Part shown: piece by piece, positions 1-17,400 of the stretch | Position numbering within the stretch: the first letter of the stretch is position 1 | Layout of the letters: every line of letters starts with the position of its first letter | NCBI RefSeq assembly: GCF_042242105.1 | Contig: NC_092027.1 | Location: 13,696,721-13,760,720 of the forward strand | Length of the DNA: 64,000 bases | Source: Pempheris klunzingeri | Lineage: Eukaryota; Chordata; Actinopteri; Acropomatiformes; Pempheridae | Direction of reading: 5' to 3' | Made by a program: the position numbers and the translations under genes | The notes under the pieces: model-generated | Databases searched by the model: none | Told to the model about the DNA's origin: nothing | What the model saw: only the letters and a program-made list of their open reading frames with translations

Positions 1-3000
1 CTGCTTGTGTTGATTATTTGTAAGAAGCCACGTGGCAAACTGCTTGAAAATCTGCTCATGGAAAGTGTCTTTTTTCTCCAAAATGGACTCTCCACCTCAT
101 GTGTTTGCTTGTAGCACAGCAGCAGGCGGGATGCCCTGAGCTCTAACTCAGCTGGCGGTTGATTGACAGCGGAGCCAGGTTGTTCCTTTTTTCTCCAAAT
201 TTCTATCCTTCAACTGCTTCCCAGAAAAACTCTTTTATGCCTCTGCCTGGCTGAGACTTTCCAGATCCAAATGGTTGTTTTCTCTCTAGTTCTCTCAGGC
301 CCATTCAAACAGCCTTCTCGGAATTTCATTAAGGTGTTAAAATGTTCCTGTATTGTTCAACTTTATTATGCCGTCTTGGTTCGCTCTCACTGGAAAACGC
401 CAAGCACACCGAACTATTCACAAGATCACTCTGGCTAATAAAGCAGCTGTTACAAGCAAAGTAAAAGTTTCCTTATGCAGAAATTACAATGGTCACTGCA
501 CAAATCTCTCCATGACAGAGCAACATGTCTGTGGAGGCACATAAAGCATTGTATGCTCATGCTTCTGTTTTCTTTGCCTATTTTTATTTATTTTATATTA
601 CAGAATATGAAAAAGTGACTATAAGCACAATGAACATGGCTGCCAGTCAGCAGCATTGTATATGAGAAAAGGCTCCAGGAATGGGAGCACAGATTCCTGG
701 CAGGTCACAGAGGAACACTTCATTCCCTGGCAAAGATGTGGACATTTGGAGCTTTTTTTTTGTAGGGTTCGGCTTTTGTTTGTTTTCCTCTGGCTCTCTG
801 AACATCCTTGGATATGGTTGTGTGTATTGGCTGAGGCCCTTGGTTCAGCACTAAAGGACATGTTCTCATGTGCTGTTTCTGAAGTGAACACTCAATGATG
901 TTGTCATCGCTCTTTGGAGAAGGTCATTTCAGAAGTTTTAGTGAAAATTGTCAAAAACAATCTCACTTAGTGTGAGTGGATTTTTAAATTTTTCCCAGGG
1001 ACATTTTACCATCACTGCTATTTTGGCACAAGTGGAAGATTTCTCTGTTTCTCAGAACACAATTGTTGTTATCTTTCTATCTGCAGCTGCCATATTTATG
1101 TTCATGTTGGGGCTAGGCTGTGATACAAATCTATAAATCTATTCTAAACTTGGAGGAAGTGGTCAGAGTTAAAATTACAGTGGAACGTCACCTTTTGTGC
1201 CAAATGAAGCTAAAAGTAATAACACCTCACAGTGTGAGGTTTTCTGACGGGAAATGAACACCCAAACTATATATATGATTGTACAAAGAGAAAAACTAAT
1301 GTAATATTTTATAAACCATATGAAAAAGTCACTCCTCAAGATGATCTCCAAGACATCTTCACCTCAGGAATCAGCCACAGGTTCATGTGATGACAGCAGT
1401 TTTAATTAACAAGGGAGAAAGCACAGAACACGCTTTTGATTGAGCAAAACAAACATTTATCTGCTTATTTTTTGCGGCTCACCAGCGAGCATTCAGTGCA
1501 CAAACGGTGAAGTCAGAGGTTTGGACAGCTGGGCCTCGGGGGTACAGGGGAGGATGTGGCGAGATTAGAAGAACCTGATTAACAGAAAACAGGCTGGAGG
1601 AAGAGGAATCTCCCTCCATCTCTTAATTTCCTTCAGTTATCCCCCTTTTCTCTCCATGCCTTGATCCCATTCCTAGAGACAGAGACGTGCATGGGCCTCA
1701 ACTCTCCTTCCTCTTCTTGTTTTCCTTTAGGGGAAAAAAAAAAATCTAAGGCCATAGCGCTTTGTTCAAGTGTTTTCCTTGGTGCTTACATCCACTGCAA
1801 CATCAAACAGAATTCAGATGGAGAACAAGGGACTCAACTTAGGATCCCTTTTGTCTGATTATAAAATCATCTTGAACCCTGGGTTCTCTCATAAGACAAC
1901 ATACGCTGTGCGGGTGTCTGGTTTTGTTCAGTTTGAACTGTAATTCTTCCGCTCTTCATCCCACTGAGAGCCTTTGTTTTCACCATGTACACACACCGAT
2001 GTGTGATGATTGGCAGCATGACGGAGTATTGTCTTTCTTATCTGCATTGGTGTTACAGCAAATGCTCTCATGACTTTGGGGAAGAGTTGTTTTTTGTTGA
2101 ACGTTCACTGGTGTGAATATGGATGAACAGGTCGGTCAGAGGGAGAGTTACGTTTATTTTGCATATATAAGTGGCCTTTGAAGAAACACGTTTTCATTCA
2201 GTGTCATAAATGAACTCTCAAACTTCACCCTTCGCCTCACCCCACTTGCAACACACATCTGACTAAAGCAATTAATTAATCTTATAGTTCTTAATCCGCT
2301 GCAAGTTCACTCAGAGCGCGACCAGCATTGGTTTCCCCTCTAGTCTTTTCTAGACAGGTTCCACATGGTCTCGAGAGGCAGCCCGATGTGAGCAGTGACT
2401 AATGCTGACTGGACAGCGGTCTCTGCAGGGTGCAGCACTAGGCTACCAGATGTGAGTGTGTCTGCATCAGTGATTGTTCCACTCCACACACACACGCACA
2501 CACAAATATACACACAAAGTATGTGTGTGGTTGACTTCTCTCTCACTCGGTTACTAACAGGTATTTTACGAGACTTTAAAACCAGGAAACACGAGTATTT
2601 GATCCTGCTTTTTAAGTGAGAAGAAAGCGCTGACCTCGTCTTAACTAGTCACGCACAGTTGGCTCATGAATTTAATGAAAACTAATAAATTTGACTGGCA
2701 GAGTTGCCAACTTTAGGGATGTATACTTCCTGAAACTGGTCTTAGACACCATACGTTTTCTGCACATTTTCCCACGTGAGTGAACACAGCAGCCACAAAG
2801 TTTCACATCCACTGATGGTAACTGGTAATGATGAAAACTCACAGCTTTTAAGTTATTTAAAGTTATTTAAACCTTTCAACCTTTTTTTTCTTTAGTTCAC
2901 TTCTAAAACATCTGACTAACTGACTCCACTGCTCTTCTGCTCACATTCTTAGACATATTATCATGCTTTACTTTCTGACTCAGATGTACCAGCAAGAAGC

Positions 3001-4660
3001 AGAAAGCTATAGATAACGACAAACACTGCTCTCTTTATTTAGACCTAAGTTTCTGTTTTCACATATAGTTAGTTAGAGTTGGTAGTTTAAAATGTTTAGG
3101 TCAGGTGCTTAAATATAAAAAAGGAAGTTGTTCAAGCACAAATAAAAATAGATAGGTAAGAAAATGTTCGAGCGGGGGTTCTAGCACAAATAATTCTGCT
3201 GTGACAGGAAATGTTTATCATTGGCATGTTTTTACTAAAGATATGCTGTTATTTATAACCTTATTAAATAGCAGTCAGCCTGTTTTATGGTAAGCATGTA
3301 AAATTAGTGAGTCACATTGGCAAGAATAGCCACAGCTTAGCAGAGAGTTCAACACTTCAACAGTTTTGCCGGATGTTTGTGAGGAAATTTGAATTTATTA
3401 GCTCTCAGAACTTTTGCCGATTATAGTCACAGAGTTTATAACCCTGGACTGTGTTTAAAGACAAAAAAAAAGCTTAAAGTTACTGACATGTTGCAAGACG
3501 GCAAATTGCAAAGCCAGAGTGAACAATACTTGATTCTGAACATTAATTCAGATTTGGAGATCTTGCAGCACCATATATGTTCAATTACTTGAATGTACAA
3601 TGCAACCATACAAATACAAATGCTAATGTTGGCATCAGTACTTTTGTCAAAGATATGTGTAAGAGAATTAACCTCAATATCAAATATTTAAGACTCAAAG
3701 CTGATCTAATAAATATTTCTATATGGACTGAATGACAGAAGGAGCCGCTCACCTTGGAGACCTATCACAGGACTCTGCAGCTCCCTTTAGCTCTGTGCAG
3801 CAGTTTCTCATTTTTTAACTAATTTTGATTCACTCCCACTGACCTGCGTAATGTCCAGTCGCAACAGTCAGCTGTTCTGATGGAAAAAGCTCTCATAAAC
3901 CCACCAAACATTACTTTACCACCTCCAAATGGTCAACATACCAGTTAGCAGCTAGCTGGTGAACATAGTGGAGCATTTAGTAGTTAAAAAGCCAGACATT
4001 GCCCTCAGGAGTTGGTTGAGAGCTAAAAAGTGACTGAATATTCCTCCAAATAATTTTGATGTTGCTCTGTATGTACTGGATGTGTAAATAGGCAACTGTT
4101 TGCTAACACATTTTTTCTATCAACTTAATAAGGGGAAAATATTGCTCAAGTGGCCAAAAAACAAACAAACAATGAGTGAATGTTAGTGTCAAAATATAAG
4201 AGTTTTACCACATAACATTTAGCAGTGAGTTTATTTATAAATATGAAAACAGTTTGACAGCCATACTTGGGGGTGGAAGTAACAAATTACATTTGCTGTC
4301 ATTACTGTATTACTGTGGATTTGGACATCAGGGCTCGTGCTGTCAATGTTGTCCCACAAGTGTACATGTTGAAGTTTAATGCAATTTATTTAATAGCCTA
4401 AAGGTATCGTTTAAATTATAAGTAGCATCACATATCAGCCAAACCTGCATTTCAACATAGAACGCAGTAAGGTTTACTCAGATAAAAGTAAAAAAAGAAA
4501 TCAATTAAAAAGTGCATTTTTACACAAGTACTTTTACTTGAGTACAATATCCAAGTACTCTTTCCATCTTTGAAAGTTGCCTGCAATACCCATAGCATTC
4601 AAGAGTCCTTTTTACTATCATAATGCCAGGCTGTTTATGTTTTTGGCTCATGTGCAGAAT
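1..4660. other. No gene recognised; flank beyond the sla 3' end
   Basis: Only short chance open frames are present, with no plausible splice-bounded exon chain. The right part, about 4,488-4,575, carries paired motifs of the type AAGTACTTTTACTTGAGTAC, which belong to a dispersed repeat seen elsewhere in the window. A short CA tract lies near 2,485-2,515. The extreme right end may be sla 3' UTR, since sla runs leftward and stops at 4,936. Confidence 0.5.
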
Positions 4661-4935
4661 ACAAATACAGAGTTCAACTACACCATTGTCCAATTCAATA
4701 GTTCTTTCTCATCAGCTGAGTCAACGTGTAAGTTGTCATGCAGATTGTGTTAATGTTAAAGTACCTCAAAGTGCTTGCATTAGAGACTGTAACACACATT
4801 GATGTTTGGGGTGCTTTAATCAATGTCGGTTCATTGCAGTCCGCTGCCGACATTAGACGTGTGGTGGGTTTCTGAGAAGGATTCCCTCTACTCTCCGCCA
4901 CCTGGCGGTCTTCCAGTCTTTTGAGACAGCAGTCT

Positions 4936-8163
<3,228 letters not shown>

Positions 8164-8676
8164 CCTCCAGATGAACACGGCTCCAGTCTGAAGTCAGAGC
8201 ATAGAGAGAGATACACTTTGAAAGTGAAGCAAATGAGTGTAAAATGACCTGTATTTTTTTATGGTCAAAAGTTCTCTATGCTGCTGCACCACAAAGTTTG
8301 TAACTTCCCATAAGCTGATCATTGAACAATATCAACTGACTGATTCTTTTCAGAATGGGGAAGCTGAGGTTAGATGTTATCAGACTCAATTTTCCATTGT
8401 AGCACCTAGCTCTGTGCACGGACAGCTAACATTTGATAATGATATTGAATTTATATACTACTCAATACTGCTCCCAAAAGTCACATTGCATAATACACTC
8501 TATGATTATTCAAAAATACAAGCGTTTCAACACATCCTGTAAATGAGTCATATATTCTTAAGTTACATGACATGCTGGCCAGTTGGCCATTATTAAGAAA
8601 TAACAGTTCCACTCACACAGAAACTATGAGCGGCACGTAGCAGAAGCAGTTGATGTGATAAAATGTAGACATCTAC

Positions 8677-8760
8677 CTGTGGGACCCGTTGCTCGCCGGC
8701 TGTGATGGCATCAAGTGTGCCGAGAGAGATGATGGTCCAAATGTGGCATGGTGGCCTCAG
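8677..8760 (-). other. sla: Possible noncoding first exon of sla
   Basis: The sla ATG exon begins at 8187 after a good acceptor (CTTCAG), so an upstream noncoding exon must exist. On the minus strand a CACAG|GTAGAT donor ends a candidate exon at 8677. About 180 bp further upstream, on the minus strand, is CAGGAAGTGAG near 8,850-8,865. It resembles an ETS/PU.1 site and would fit blood-cell expression. The 5' end is unknown and no TATA box was found. This is a weak call based on one splice site and context. Confidence 0.3.
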
Positions 8761-9384
8761 CAGAGTAGCAACTAGAGAATTTCCATGTTCATAAGAGTTT
8801 GAAGAAATGACCTGTCACAGAGTGTGGCAACCGCGCTGCATCTGACAGCAAACTCACTTCCTGTAATGAAATGAGGAAGAGAGCCCGAAAAAGTCTTGTT
8901 GAGACACAAACAACAGATCATGAAAGAGGGGGCTAGACAGCAGTCCTCCAGATGTAGCCTGAACCATTATGGGCCAGTGGGTTTTTGTATTTAGAATTTA
9001 TTTATTATTTATTATTACTATATATAGACTGTGTTTTGTGTGTCAAAGTTTTGTCTTGGTGATGTTCATAATTATCTGATGACTAATAACCTGTTATTTG
9101 CTGCCATTTTTTGTTGGTTGGTTGAATTTTTTGTTGTAGTTTAACAGGAAAGCAACTATTTTGGTAATCACTTAATTATTTAGGGTTTAGAGTTTTTCTA
9201 GCAACAATACCTGGTACTTTGTTCAGGCTTCTTCTAAAAGAAATGATGCTTTTCTTTGTGATAGGAAATTGAATATCTTAGGGTTTTGTACTATTAGTTG
9301 GAGAGAACTTGATATCTGAAAATGTCACCTTGGGCATTTTTCACTGTTTACTGACAATCTGATTATTGGATGAAACAATTAAAG

Positions 9385-9820
9385 GAATCTTGCTAAGAAT
9401 TAGATGATAAGATTGATCCCACTCTCATGTCTATATGCTAAATGTTAAGCTACTGCCCACACATGATTAGCTTAGCACAAGGACTGGAAATAAGGGGAAA
9501 CAATTAGCCTGGCTTTTGTCCAACAGTAACAAACCTACCGCCCACCAGCATCTCTAAAATGTACTTATTAACACACTCTATCTCATCTGTTTAATCGGAA
9601 CAAAATACAAAATGTAAAAACTATATTTGTTGATATTATTTTAAGGCGATGGTGTTATGTGACCATTTCTTGACAGGGACCAGTTATCAGGCAGCTGGCA
9701 GAGACTCCAGGAAGTTACTTGTTCCTGGAAGATGGAACCTTCCTACTGGGACTTCCTACATGAAAGTCCTGTGTCCCCTTATTTCCAGGCTTGGTGCTAA
9801 ACTAAGCTAACAGTTACTAT
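9385..9820. repeat. Fold-back dispersed repeat, copy 1
   Basis: The left part reads TTAGATGATAAGATTGATCC, then TTAGCTTAGCACAAGGACTGG and AAATAAGGGGAAACAATTAGC. The right part carries the complementary form, with CCCCTTATTTCCAGGCTTGG followed by CTAAACTAAGCTAAC. Both ends therefore carry inverted versions of the same sequence, as in a non-autonomous DNA transposon. The same family recurs at 19,738, 20,805, 46,850 and 49,140. Confidence 0.75.
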
Positions 9821-11339
9821 AACTGATCAATCAAAAAATTATAGCATATTAATGTGAAATGAAAATAATCATTAGTTGCAGCCCCATAATAGATTAAAAT
9901 AAAAGATAAGGACATTGTTACCATTGTTTCTGCAGCACATAAATTGGGATGTGCAAAAAGTACTCAGATCTGCAATGTGAGACCTTTCCTTCACACCATA
10001 TAAGTGTTATACAGTGTAACAAAACTGAATTGGAACTAGGGGGGCATTGGTTTTGTTTATCTGGTGTTCATCTGGTCTGAAAGTATACCTGAATGACACT
10101 GCTGAAGTTTCAAATTAGGGAACAAAAAACAATGTCAGATGTATGACCTTCTGAGACAGCACACCACAGTCTGGAGGACATTTTTATCCTTAGATGTTCA
10201 TGCTCTGTGAGTCAGGAAGAAAATGTGTGGTATGTGCATGACGAATTATACCAGTAGATTTCTGACTAACACAATAAAGTTTGGTGTTTTAACCAGATTT
10301 TTCTTCCCTATGTGAGGAATGACAAACCCTTTTTCTCCCTGTCTCACTCCAGCTTGCCCTGTGATTCATTATCTCTCATTCAACTCTATTCTTCAAACAC
10401 ACTTTATTTCTTGTCTCAGCTCAACAAATATGTATTCTGCACTATTTTTTTTTACTGAAGCCAATAAAATGTTACTTTTACTTTGACAAAACACCCTTAG
10501 CAGATGTCAGTCTAAATGTCAAATGTAACATCATGTTTGCCATTTATCAAGTTCAACCCTTATGTAAGGATAGAATAAGAGTTTTTAACGTCAAAGCAGA
10601 TTGGAATCAGAAAACAGTGAGCTGGCACTTCCTTTTGTTGGCTTCCTGCTGTGCGAGGGCGAGAGTCAGCTCTGAGAGATAAATATTCCTTAGAGGAAGT
10701 ATACAGGAATCACACAGTATCTCACATCATGTTTAGACTGAACTGTAACTAAACTGCATTTTAGGCTGAACCCAGCAGTTTGTCTGCTGGGTGTAGAAAA
10801 AGCAGCTGCTGTGGCTTGGTGGGTGGTGGTTGCTGTCAGATGCAGGACTGTTGTGGCTGCAAAGACGGAAGGAAGTCTTCATTGGCTTTAGATGAAAATA
10901 AATGCAAGGTCAACATGTAGCTCACAGTTTAGAACTGAATTTGTGACTTTTCCTGTGACCAGTTTTGGTCATTTTTTGGCGGTTTCACAGTAGATTTTAT
11001 TTGTATTTAACAGTGGATATATTACAGGCAAATGCCTCAATTTACTTCTACTGCTTCTCTCAACAAATTTGTGCTACAGCAGATGAGCTTTTTGGGATGC
11101 TTCGTGAACTGTTTGTTAAAGGCTTTAGCCACATTCCAAAACAGAGAAACAAACAAAACACAAAACCTATTTTCTCACTTCCCACTAGTGGTATCTCGCC
11201 ATGCAGAGTGTTTTGGTTTGGTTCTTTATACTGTATATATTGTACATTCTGTGCACTACAAATTAAAAGAATAAGTCTCACTGGGAGGTGCAACGACGTT
11301 AATAATGAATATATTTACAGTTGGAGAAGAAGTGAATGT

Positions 11340-11480
11340 ACTGTATATTCAGATCCTTAACTTCAGTAAAAGTAGCATTACCACACAGTAAAATACATTA
11401 GTACAAGTCTTAGATTTAACTCTACTTAAGTAAAAGTACAGAAGTACAGAAGTCATAATAATAACATATTTTGAATTCAG
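11340..11480. repeat. Fragment of the AAGTACTTTTACTT dispersed repeat
   Basis: The sequence contains AGATCCTTAACTTCAGTAAA, ACTCTACTTAAGTAAAAGTA and CAGAAGTACAGAAGT. These are end motifs of the family best preserved at 51,277-51,740. Only one end is recognisable here. Confidence 0.55.
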
Positions 11481-14400
11481 TATTAGAGATTAGAGAAAAA
11501 GGGTAACGGGTTTAATAGTATTAGACACAGCAGGTTTTGAAATATTCAGTATTTACGCATTTCAGCTATTACTTCACCCTGGAACATTTTGCTCCTCGAC
11601 TCCACAGCTTTTTTATTTTCTGTTTTTCTATGCAGGTCCTGGCCTCTGTCACTGCCAGTACCAGGGCCACGTGTGTCTTTGAATGAGTCACCAGCAGACA
11701 TAACACAGGTGAAACTGAACCAGTGGGGCCGTCCACATCAACCTCCAGCTCAATGGACTCTTTGTTGCATCGGGATGAGAAACTTATTCCCCAAGTGGTT
11801 AAGGTAATTAATCAAGACTACTTCCCACCTAAATTGCCCGTATTAATAACCTTGTCTGAAATTGGATTAAGCTGGTGTTTATTTGGCAAGTGACATGAAT
11901 AACATCTTATAGGCTAGTGCAATTTTAAAAAAGGAAGAAATAAAAGCATGAGTGGGCTTGGAGCTGCCACACACCATTATCACTTCATTAAACCATGAAC
12001 TTATTATAACAGTAACATTATAGCATCATCTTTTTTTATAGACCCATGTTCATGTCATGTCTGTATTAAATATCTTATGCACAAAATGATCATAAAAGCA
12101 TTGCAGCAGGTGTTTCACTGGTTGTAAAGCTGATATTTAGCTGTCAGAGACTTTCCTCACGTGGATAATAATTAAGAGGTCTGCATGATTGATGTTGCAG
12201 TGCGCGTTTATAGCACATATTGGGGAAGTTAAGTTCCAACTTTGAAGATGATCAGTGATTTGTGAGCACTTTTTTCTGGCCAACACACTCCTTCTCTGTC
12301 TCTCTAAAGACACATTCTCTCTGCCTGTGGCTGACGTTGGCCACACTTGCCAGCAGCTGCTGCGCTGCAGACTGGATGTGTTTGAACATTTCAAGGAGAA
12401 GCGACTTCCACGCCCTCCGTCTAAAATTACAAAATTACTGACTGTTAGGAATTCCCGTAATAATTTATTTTTTCTTGAAGTCTAAATCAAAACGTGCTCA
12501 TGTGGCTTCAAGGTTCTTTGGCAGGGAGTGGAAGCACGATGCAATTGTTGTTGTAATGAATCTTTCCACAGTTCCTCTTTTCCTAAAAACAATACACATT
12601 CCACATGCTCTGACATTGGTAGTTAGTGCTTATGTGGTTCTTGTGTTCTCTCACTGTAATGAGCAGTATCTAAATACAGAAGCAAGGCTGACCTCACTGG
12701 ACTTGAAACCACAGGATTGACAGGAACGGGGCGTGTGTTGGCTATAGGTGCATGTGTATGTATCTGCAGCCAGTTTTATCCACAGACTTGGAGCCAAAAA
12801 TACACACATGAACGGCCCCAAATCCTCCACCAGTTAGCCTGTAATCATTAATGTAACATGGTCACAGTATGTGGGTCATTCAGGCATCTGGAGCATCTTT
12901 TCCACCAAACCATCTGCAATAGTGATCAGCCCTCCTTGCTTCTCTCATCCATTAATGCATTCCTCCAAGCTTTCACAAATATTCCGCAGAAATAATCCTC
13001 AGATAAATTCCGATGTTATTTCTATTTAGTGATTTAAAATAACTAACTTAGTATTGTACCCCGGCAGCAGGATCTCTTTAGTGATTCTAATCGTAACGTA
13101 ATTGGATGTAATTGCAATAAGAAATCTGAGCCTGTGTTTGCAAACCACTGCATCATTATAGCAGAGTCAGTGAGGAGACAGAGAAGCAGGGAAGCAAAAT
13201 CAAAGTTCCTCAGTGAATCAACAACAACAGCTTTTAGACCTGAAAACCTTCCCAGACCTGAAACATTCATTCCAGTCTGCTGCAATAATGAGACCCGACT
13301 TAATGACTTTTTTTTCAGCTGTGTAGGAAAATATTACTCATAAGAATTACATCACTAACATTACTGTGAACCGCGACCACCATTTAAAAAAGCCTGTATT
13401 GGGCCATGTGATGGCATGCAGTTAAGAGGCGGTACTTTAGGGACTTGTGGCTGGACCCTGTTGGCAAAATAAGTAACGTGAGGAAAAGCTGCAGTAATGA
13501 ATAAAAGAACAGGCCCTGTGATGCCAACCTTCCTTCTCATTCTTATAATGGTCTGAAATCACTGAAGTGAAACAATCACACTGATTTTTGATACCATTTA
13601 TAGTCCCCTTTCTCAGCAATAGCCGTTTAATTTATTCACAGTCTGTAATTAACTCACTGTATGTGTGCAGCATGTACAGTATTCCAGCGTTCCTATCTTT
13701 AATTCTCACTGGTAGTGGCCTCACTGTGTACTGTTCACCCTCCCACAGCCATATCAGAGTGGTGTTCATTTACTGGCAATACAAATTCAACACTTCCTAC
13801 CGCTGTTGCTTTGCATTAAAAGCTTTCAACCGGGAAAAGAGTGTGTAGGTTTATCACAGGAAATACAATGAATTTGTGGCCATGGTGAATTTGGGTACGT
13901 TCCAGTGACCAGTTGCTCCCCTAAGTATTTCTGACAAAGCGATTGCTCAGGGAGCCTTTGCTACAGTAACCGTGGGTGTCGCGAAATCAACCAGGTCTGC
14001 CAATCAACCAGGATTTACAACGTGCATTTCCTGAAAGATGGCTTACACAGGTTCTCCAGTTATTCAGCAGTGTCCCTCCATAAGTCAAAATGGAAAGGTC
14101 AAAATCGATACAGCAGAGCCTGAGATATTTTTACTTTTAGTTTCAAATATGGACCCCAGTTCCAAAAACACAGCTGATTTTGCAACTTAATAGCATCATT
14201 TTTTGCGCTGTTCTGTCTGGTAAAAGAAAGCCTGCACCACAGGGGACATTATACTGTATCCACAGGCTGGGTAGTATTCAGTATTCAGTATCAGTAAACT
14301 TACTGTGATGTGCAAAGTCTGTGGACAGCTCCTTTAATTCACAAAAGTCAGTAAGGTTGCTTCGTGGTTATTCTAGGACAGATATGACATCATATATCCA

Positions 14401-17400
14401 TTAGTGGACAAGGCGCAGTCTTGCACTAATTGAACCATTAAATTAACAAGTCTCCCTGCAGTATAATCCCCAAAGGTGAGCTCTGCAAAGAGGGAAAGTG
14501 TTCCTAATGTCAGGGCGTCATTCAAGTTCTGTTATCACAGGCCCACCTGTGTATTCTGGCAGCCCCGCCCACCGCCTCCACCTCCACATGCACGCTTAGA
14601 TGCGTACACATCAAGGATAATGCCAGCCTTCACATCCATTGCAGGGTAACTATCGGTTACCTTGCCAGCCAACCCTGCCAAGCCCATAATGAGAGTCTGC
14701 ATCAGTGGACGCGCTCGCTCTCCTCAGAGCTCCAGATGGGAGTTTAACAGTTATCGCTGCGTCATCATCTATTACCCAGTCATTACAGGCCAGCGAGCTA
14801 TTTTCATGATGCTTGTTTTCACTGTGCACCTGTGAAAGTACATCCACCCCCCTACAAACACACAGACACACTGCTGTTTTTAATACATGTAAATCCCAAA
14901 AAGCCCCAGAGCCAGACCTGATAAAGACTTGGTGTAAGCATGCGTTTGCTCAGTGGTAACATGTAATGAGTAATGCATACCCATGTGGAGTGTAATAATT
15001 CACAGTCCTGAGTAGATAATGTCATGTTGATGTCATGTTAGCTGACTTCACTTGACAGAGGGCTATATTTTCAGAGTGGATGCTTGTTGATATTTGCCAC
15101 ATGTGCAGTTTGTTAACTTGACTGAAAAAAACTGATATCCAATGATATTTCACTGATTCAGCTCAGTAAAGGTAAAGATGCGATGCAAACACACTGTACT
15201 GTTTCACTGATATTAGCTGGGCCCTGACTAAATAATGACTCATTTTCAGGAAAAGTAAAGCCAAGCATCTGTTGCATAATACAGGAACCACTCTATTATT
15301 TTCTCTCTCTTATTTTGCCACTGACCGGTTTTCTAGTTCATGCAGCCCTTGCTGGTTTTTATTTTTTGATAAATAATCCACAGAGGAACTGTGAAAATGA
15401 ATTGCCAACGACTCTTAAATGTATGCATGCACACTGGTGTGTTTGATGTGAGACAGAATAGATCGAAATGTGATCCTGTGCATACACCTGGCAAGACTGA
15501 AGGGCCCTTTATAGGCATAACTTAACTGTAAAGGATACTTCATTTTCTATTTAAAGTGAAACGATGTAACTTTTGAAATGATGAATAACAACAATCTTCC
15601 TCTTAAAAAAGAAAAGTTTAATTCATAAGCACTAAAACCCACCTCTGCTCAAAAAACTCTCTGCTAGTGTTACGTGGTCTGGTATGACCAGTCATTTGGT
15701 CAGCTAATGTTAGCAAACTTTTGATAGTTACACAGATGGCTATGTAACTGGCATTACTGAGTTAGTTCATGGTCTATGCTGGTCTGCTATGTTTTAGCAC
15801 TTCCAGTTATCCTCTAATTGTCTCTTTAGGCCACAGTGGCTGCTGTTCTGCTGGACAGAAGTTACTTAGGATAGCTTAATCTATTAGCCTCTGCGTTGAC
15901 CTCAAATAGTATTAGTTTTTGTATGAATATCTCTTGATTCAAATGTCCTCCCTAACTTTTTCTTTATTCATTAACAGTAATAAATAAAAAAAAAAAAAGA
16001 CCAAAATGTGATTTATTTTTTAAGGAGGCTCTTAACACAGCTTCAATGTGCAGGAAAGAACAGCCATCAAGTCCGAAGTTTAGCCATGTCTTCTGACACC
16101 TTTAAAAAGATCATCATGTTTGAATGATGATCAGTAATCAATAACTAGATACTTGTGTACTATCTATTAACAAAAACACAGAAGCCTGGCAGTTTCTACT
16201 ATAGATTCAACTTGTGATAATAAAGCAAAACAGCATTCCCCTACTGTATTTCTGTGTGGGAGCAAATGCTTGCTGGTGTTCACTCCACTAATGTAACCAT
16301 CAGTGAATACGTGTAACGTGATTCCTGTCATTTCCCTCGTTCCTGACATTCCTGCCTGATGTTTGTAACTTTGGAATTCACCTTGTCATCTGTGTCCAAG
16401 GTATCAAGCCAGAATTGACCAGCGCTCACTCATGTCCAGGATAAAGTGATTACATAGCTATTTCTGCCATCAAAAAGTGGTCACATTTCTTTGTTGTGAT
16501 GTTCTTCAACTCTAACCTTATCTTTTTCACTCTAGCAGTTTATCCAGTCTCCAAGGTGATGCATTGAATACTACTTTTTTTCATTTATTTATTAGAACTA
16601 AAGTTTTTAAGGTCACACTGATACAAACTATGAGGTGCTTTTGGAAGCAAAGAGTTTCACTGGAACAATTTGTACTGATAAAACAGGAAACACTTGAGGC
16701 CATATTTCACCTGTCAGCAGCCACATACATTGAGGAGAATCACGACAATATACTGGCTTAGTGTCTAGCTATTAGGTGCTGTGTAGGAGCATATTTCATG
16801 GTCGATTGCAGAGACTACTGAAGAGACGTCCACTGTGTGTAATTGGCCCTCATTCACTCCCATTACCAACTTCATCGAGGAGGAAAGGTCAAAGGAAAAA
16901 CACTGGAGCAATCCGGCATGATTGCTGACAGCTTTGCAGTCTTTTTAAATACACGCAAGTGTGTGAAGACGGAGGAAGGCATAAAAGGAAGCCCTGTCAT
17001 ACGGTACCGTCTCACTTTCAGCTGGTCCCTGCAGGTTTGGAGTTGTGATTGTGTAAACCAGACAGACGTTTAAAGTGCGGTTTTTCGCTGTGGCGGGTTC
17101 TCCAGGGATGTGCTCAGCTCTAAATCTCGTTTACGGCTTCACTTCACTTTGAGAAAATCCATTCAGCCACGATGGCCCCAAGACTCCCCCTAACCTTTTG
17201 AATGTCTCAACAGATGGAGCCGATAAGGCAGCCTGAGCCATCACACTGATTATATTTTTTTTTCCCTTCTACTCCTTGTGCTACTAATAGTGTGTCTGAT
17301 TCTTCCACCTAATGCAAGCTAATCAAAAATTAGACATACATTTATGAAAAGCACAGTAGCTTTAGTTATCGAACATGGGTTATATTGGAAATTTCATCTT

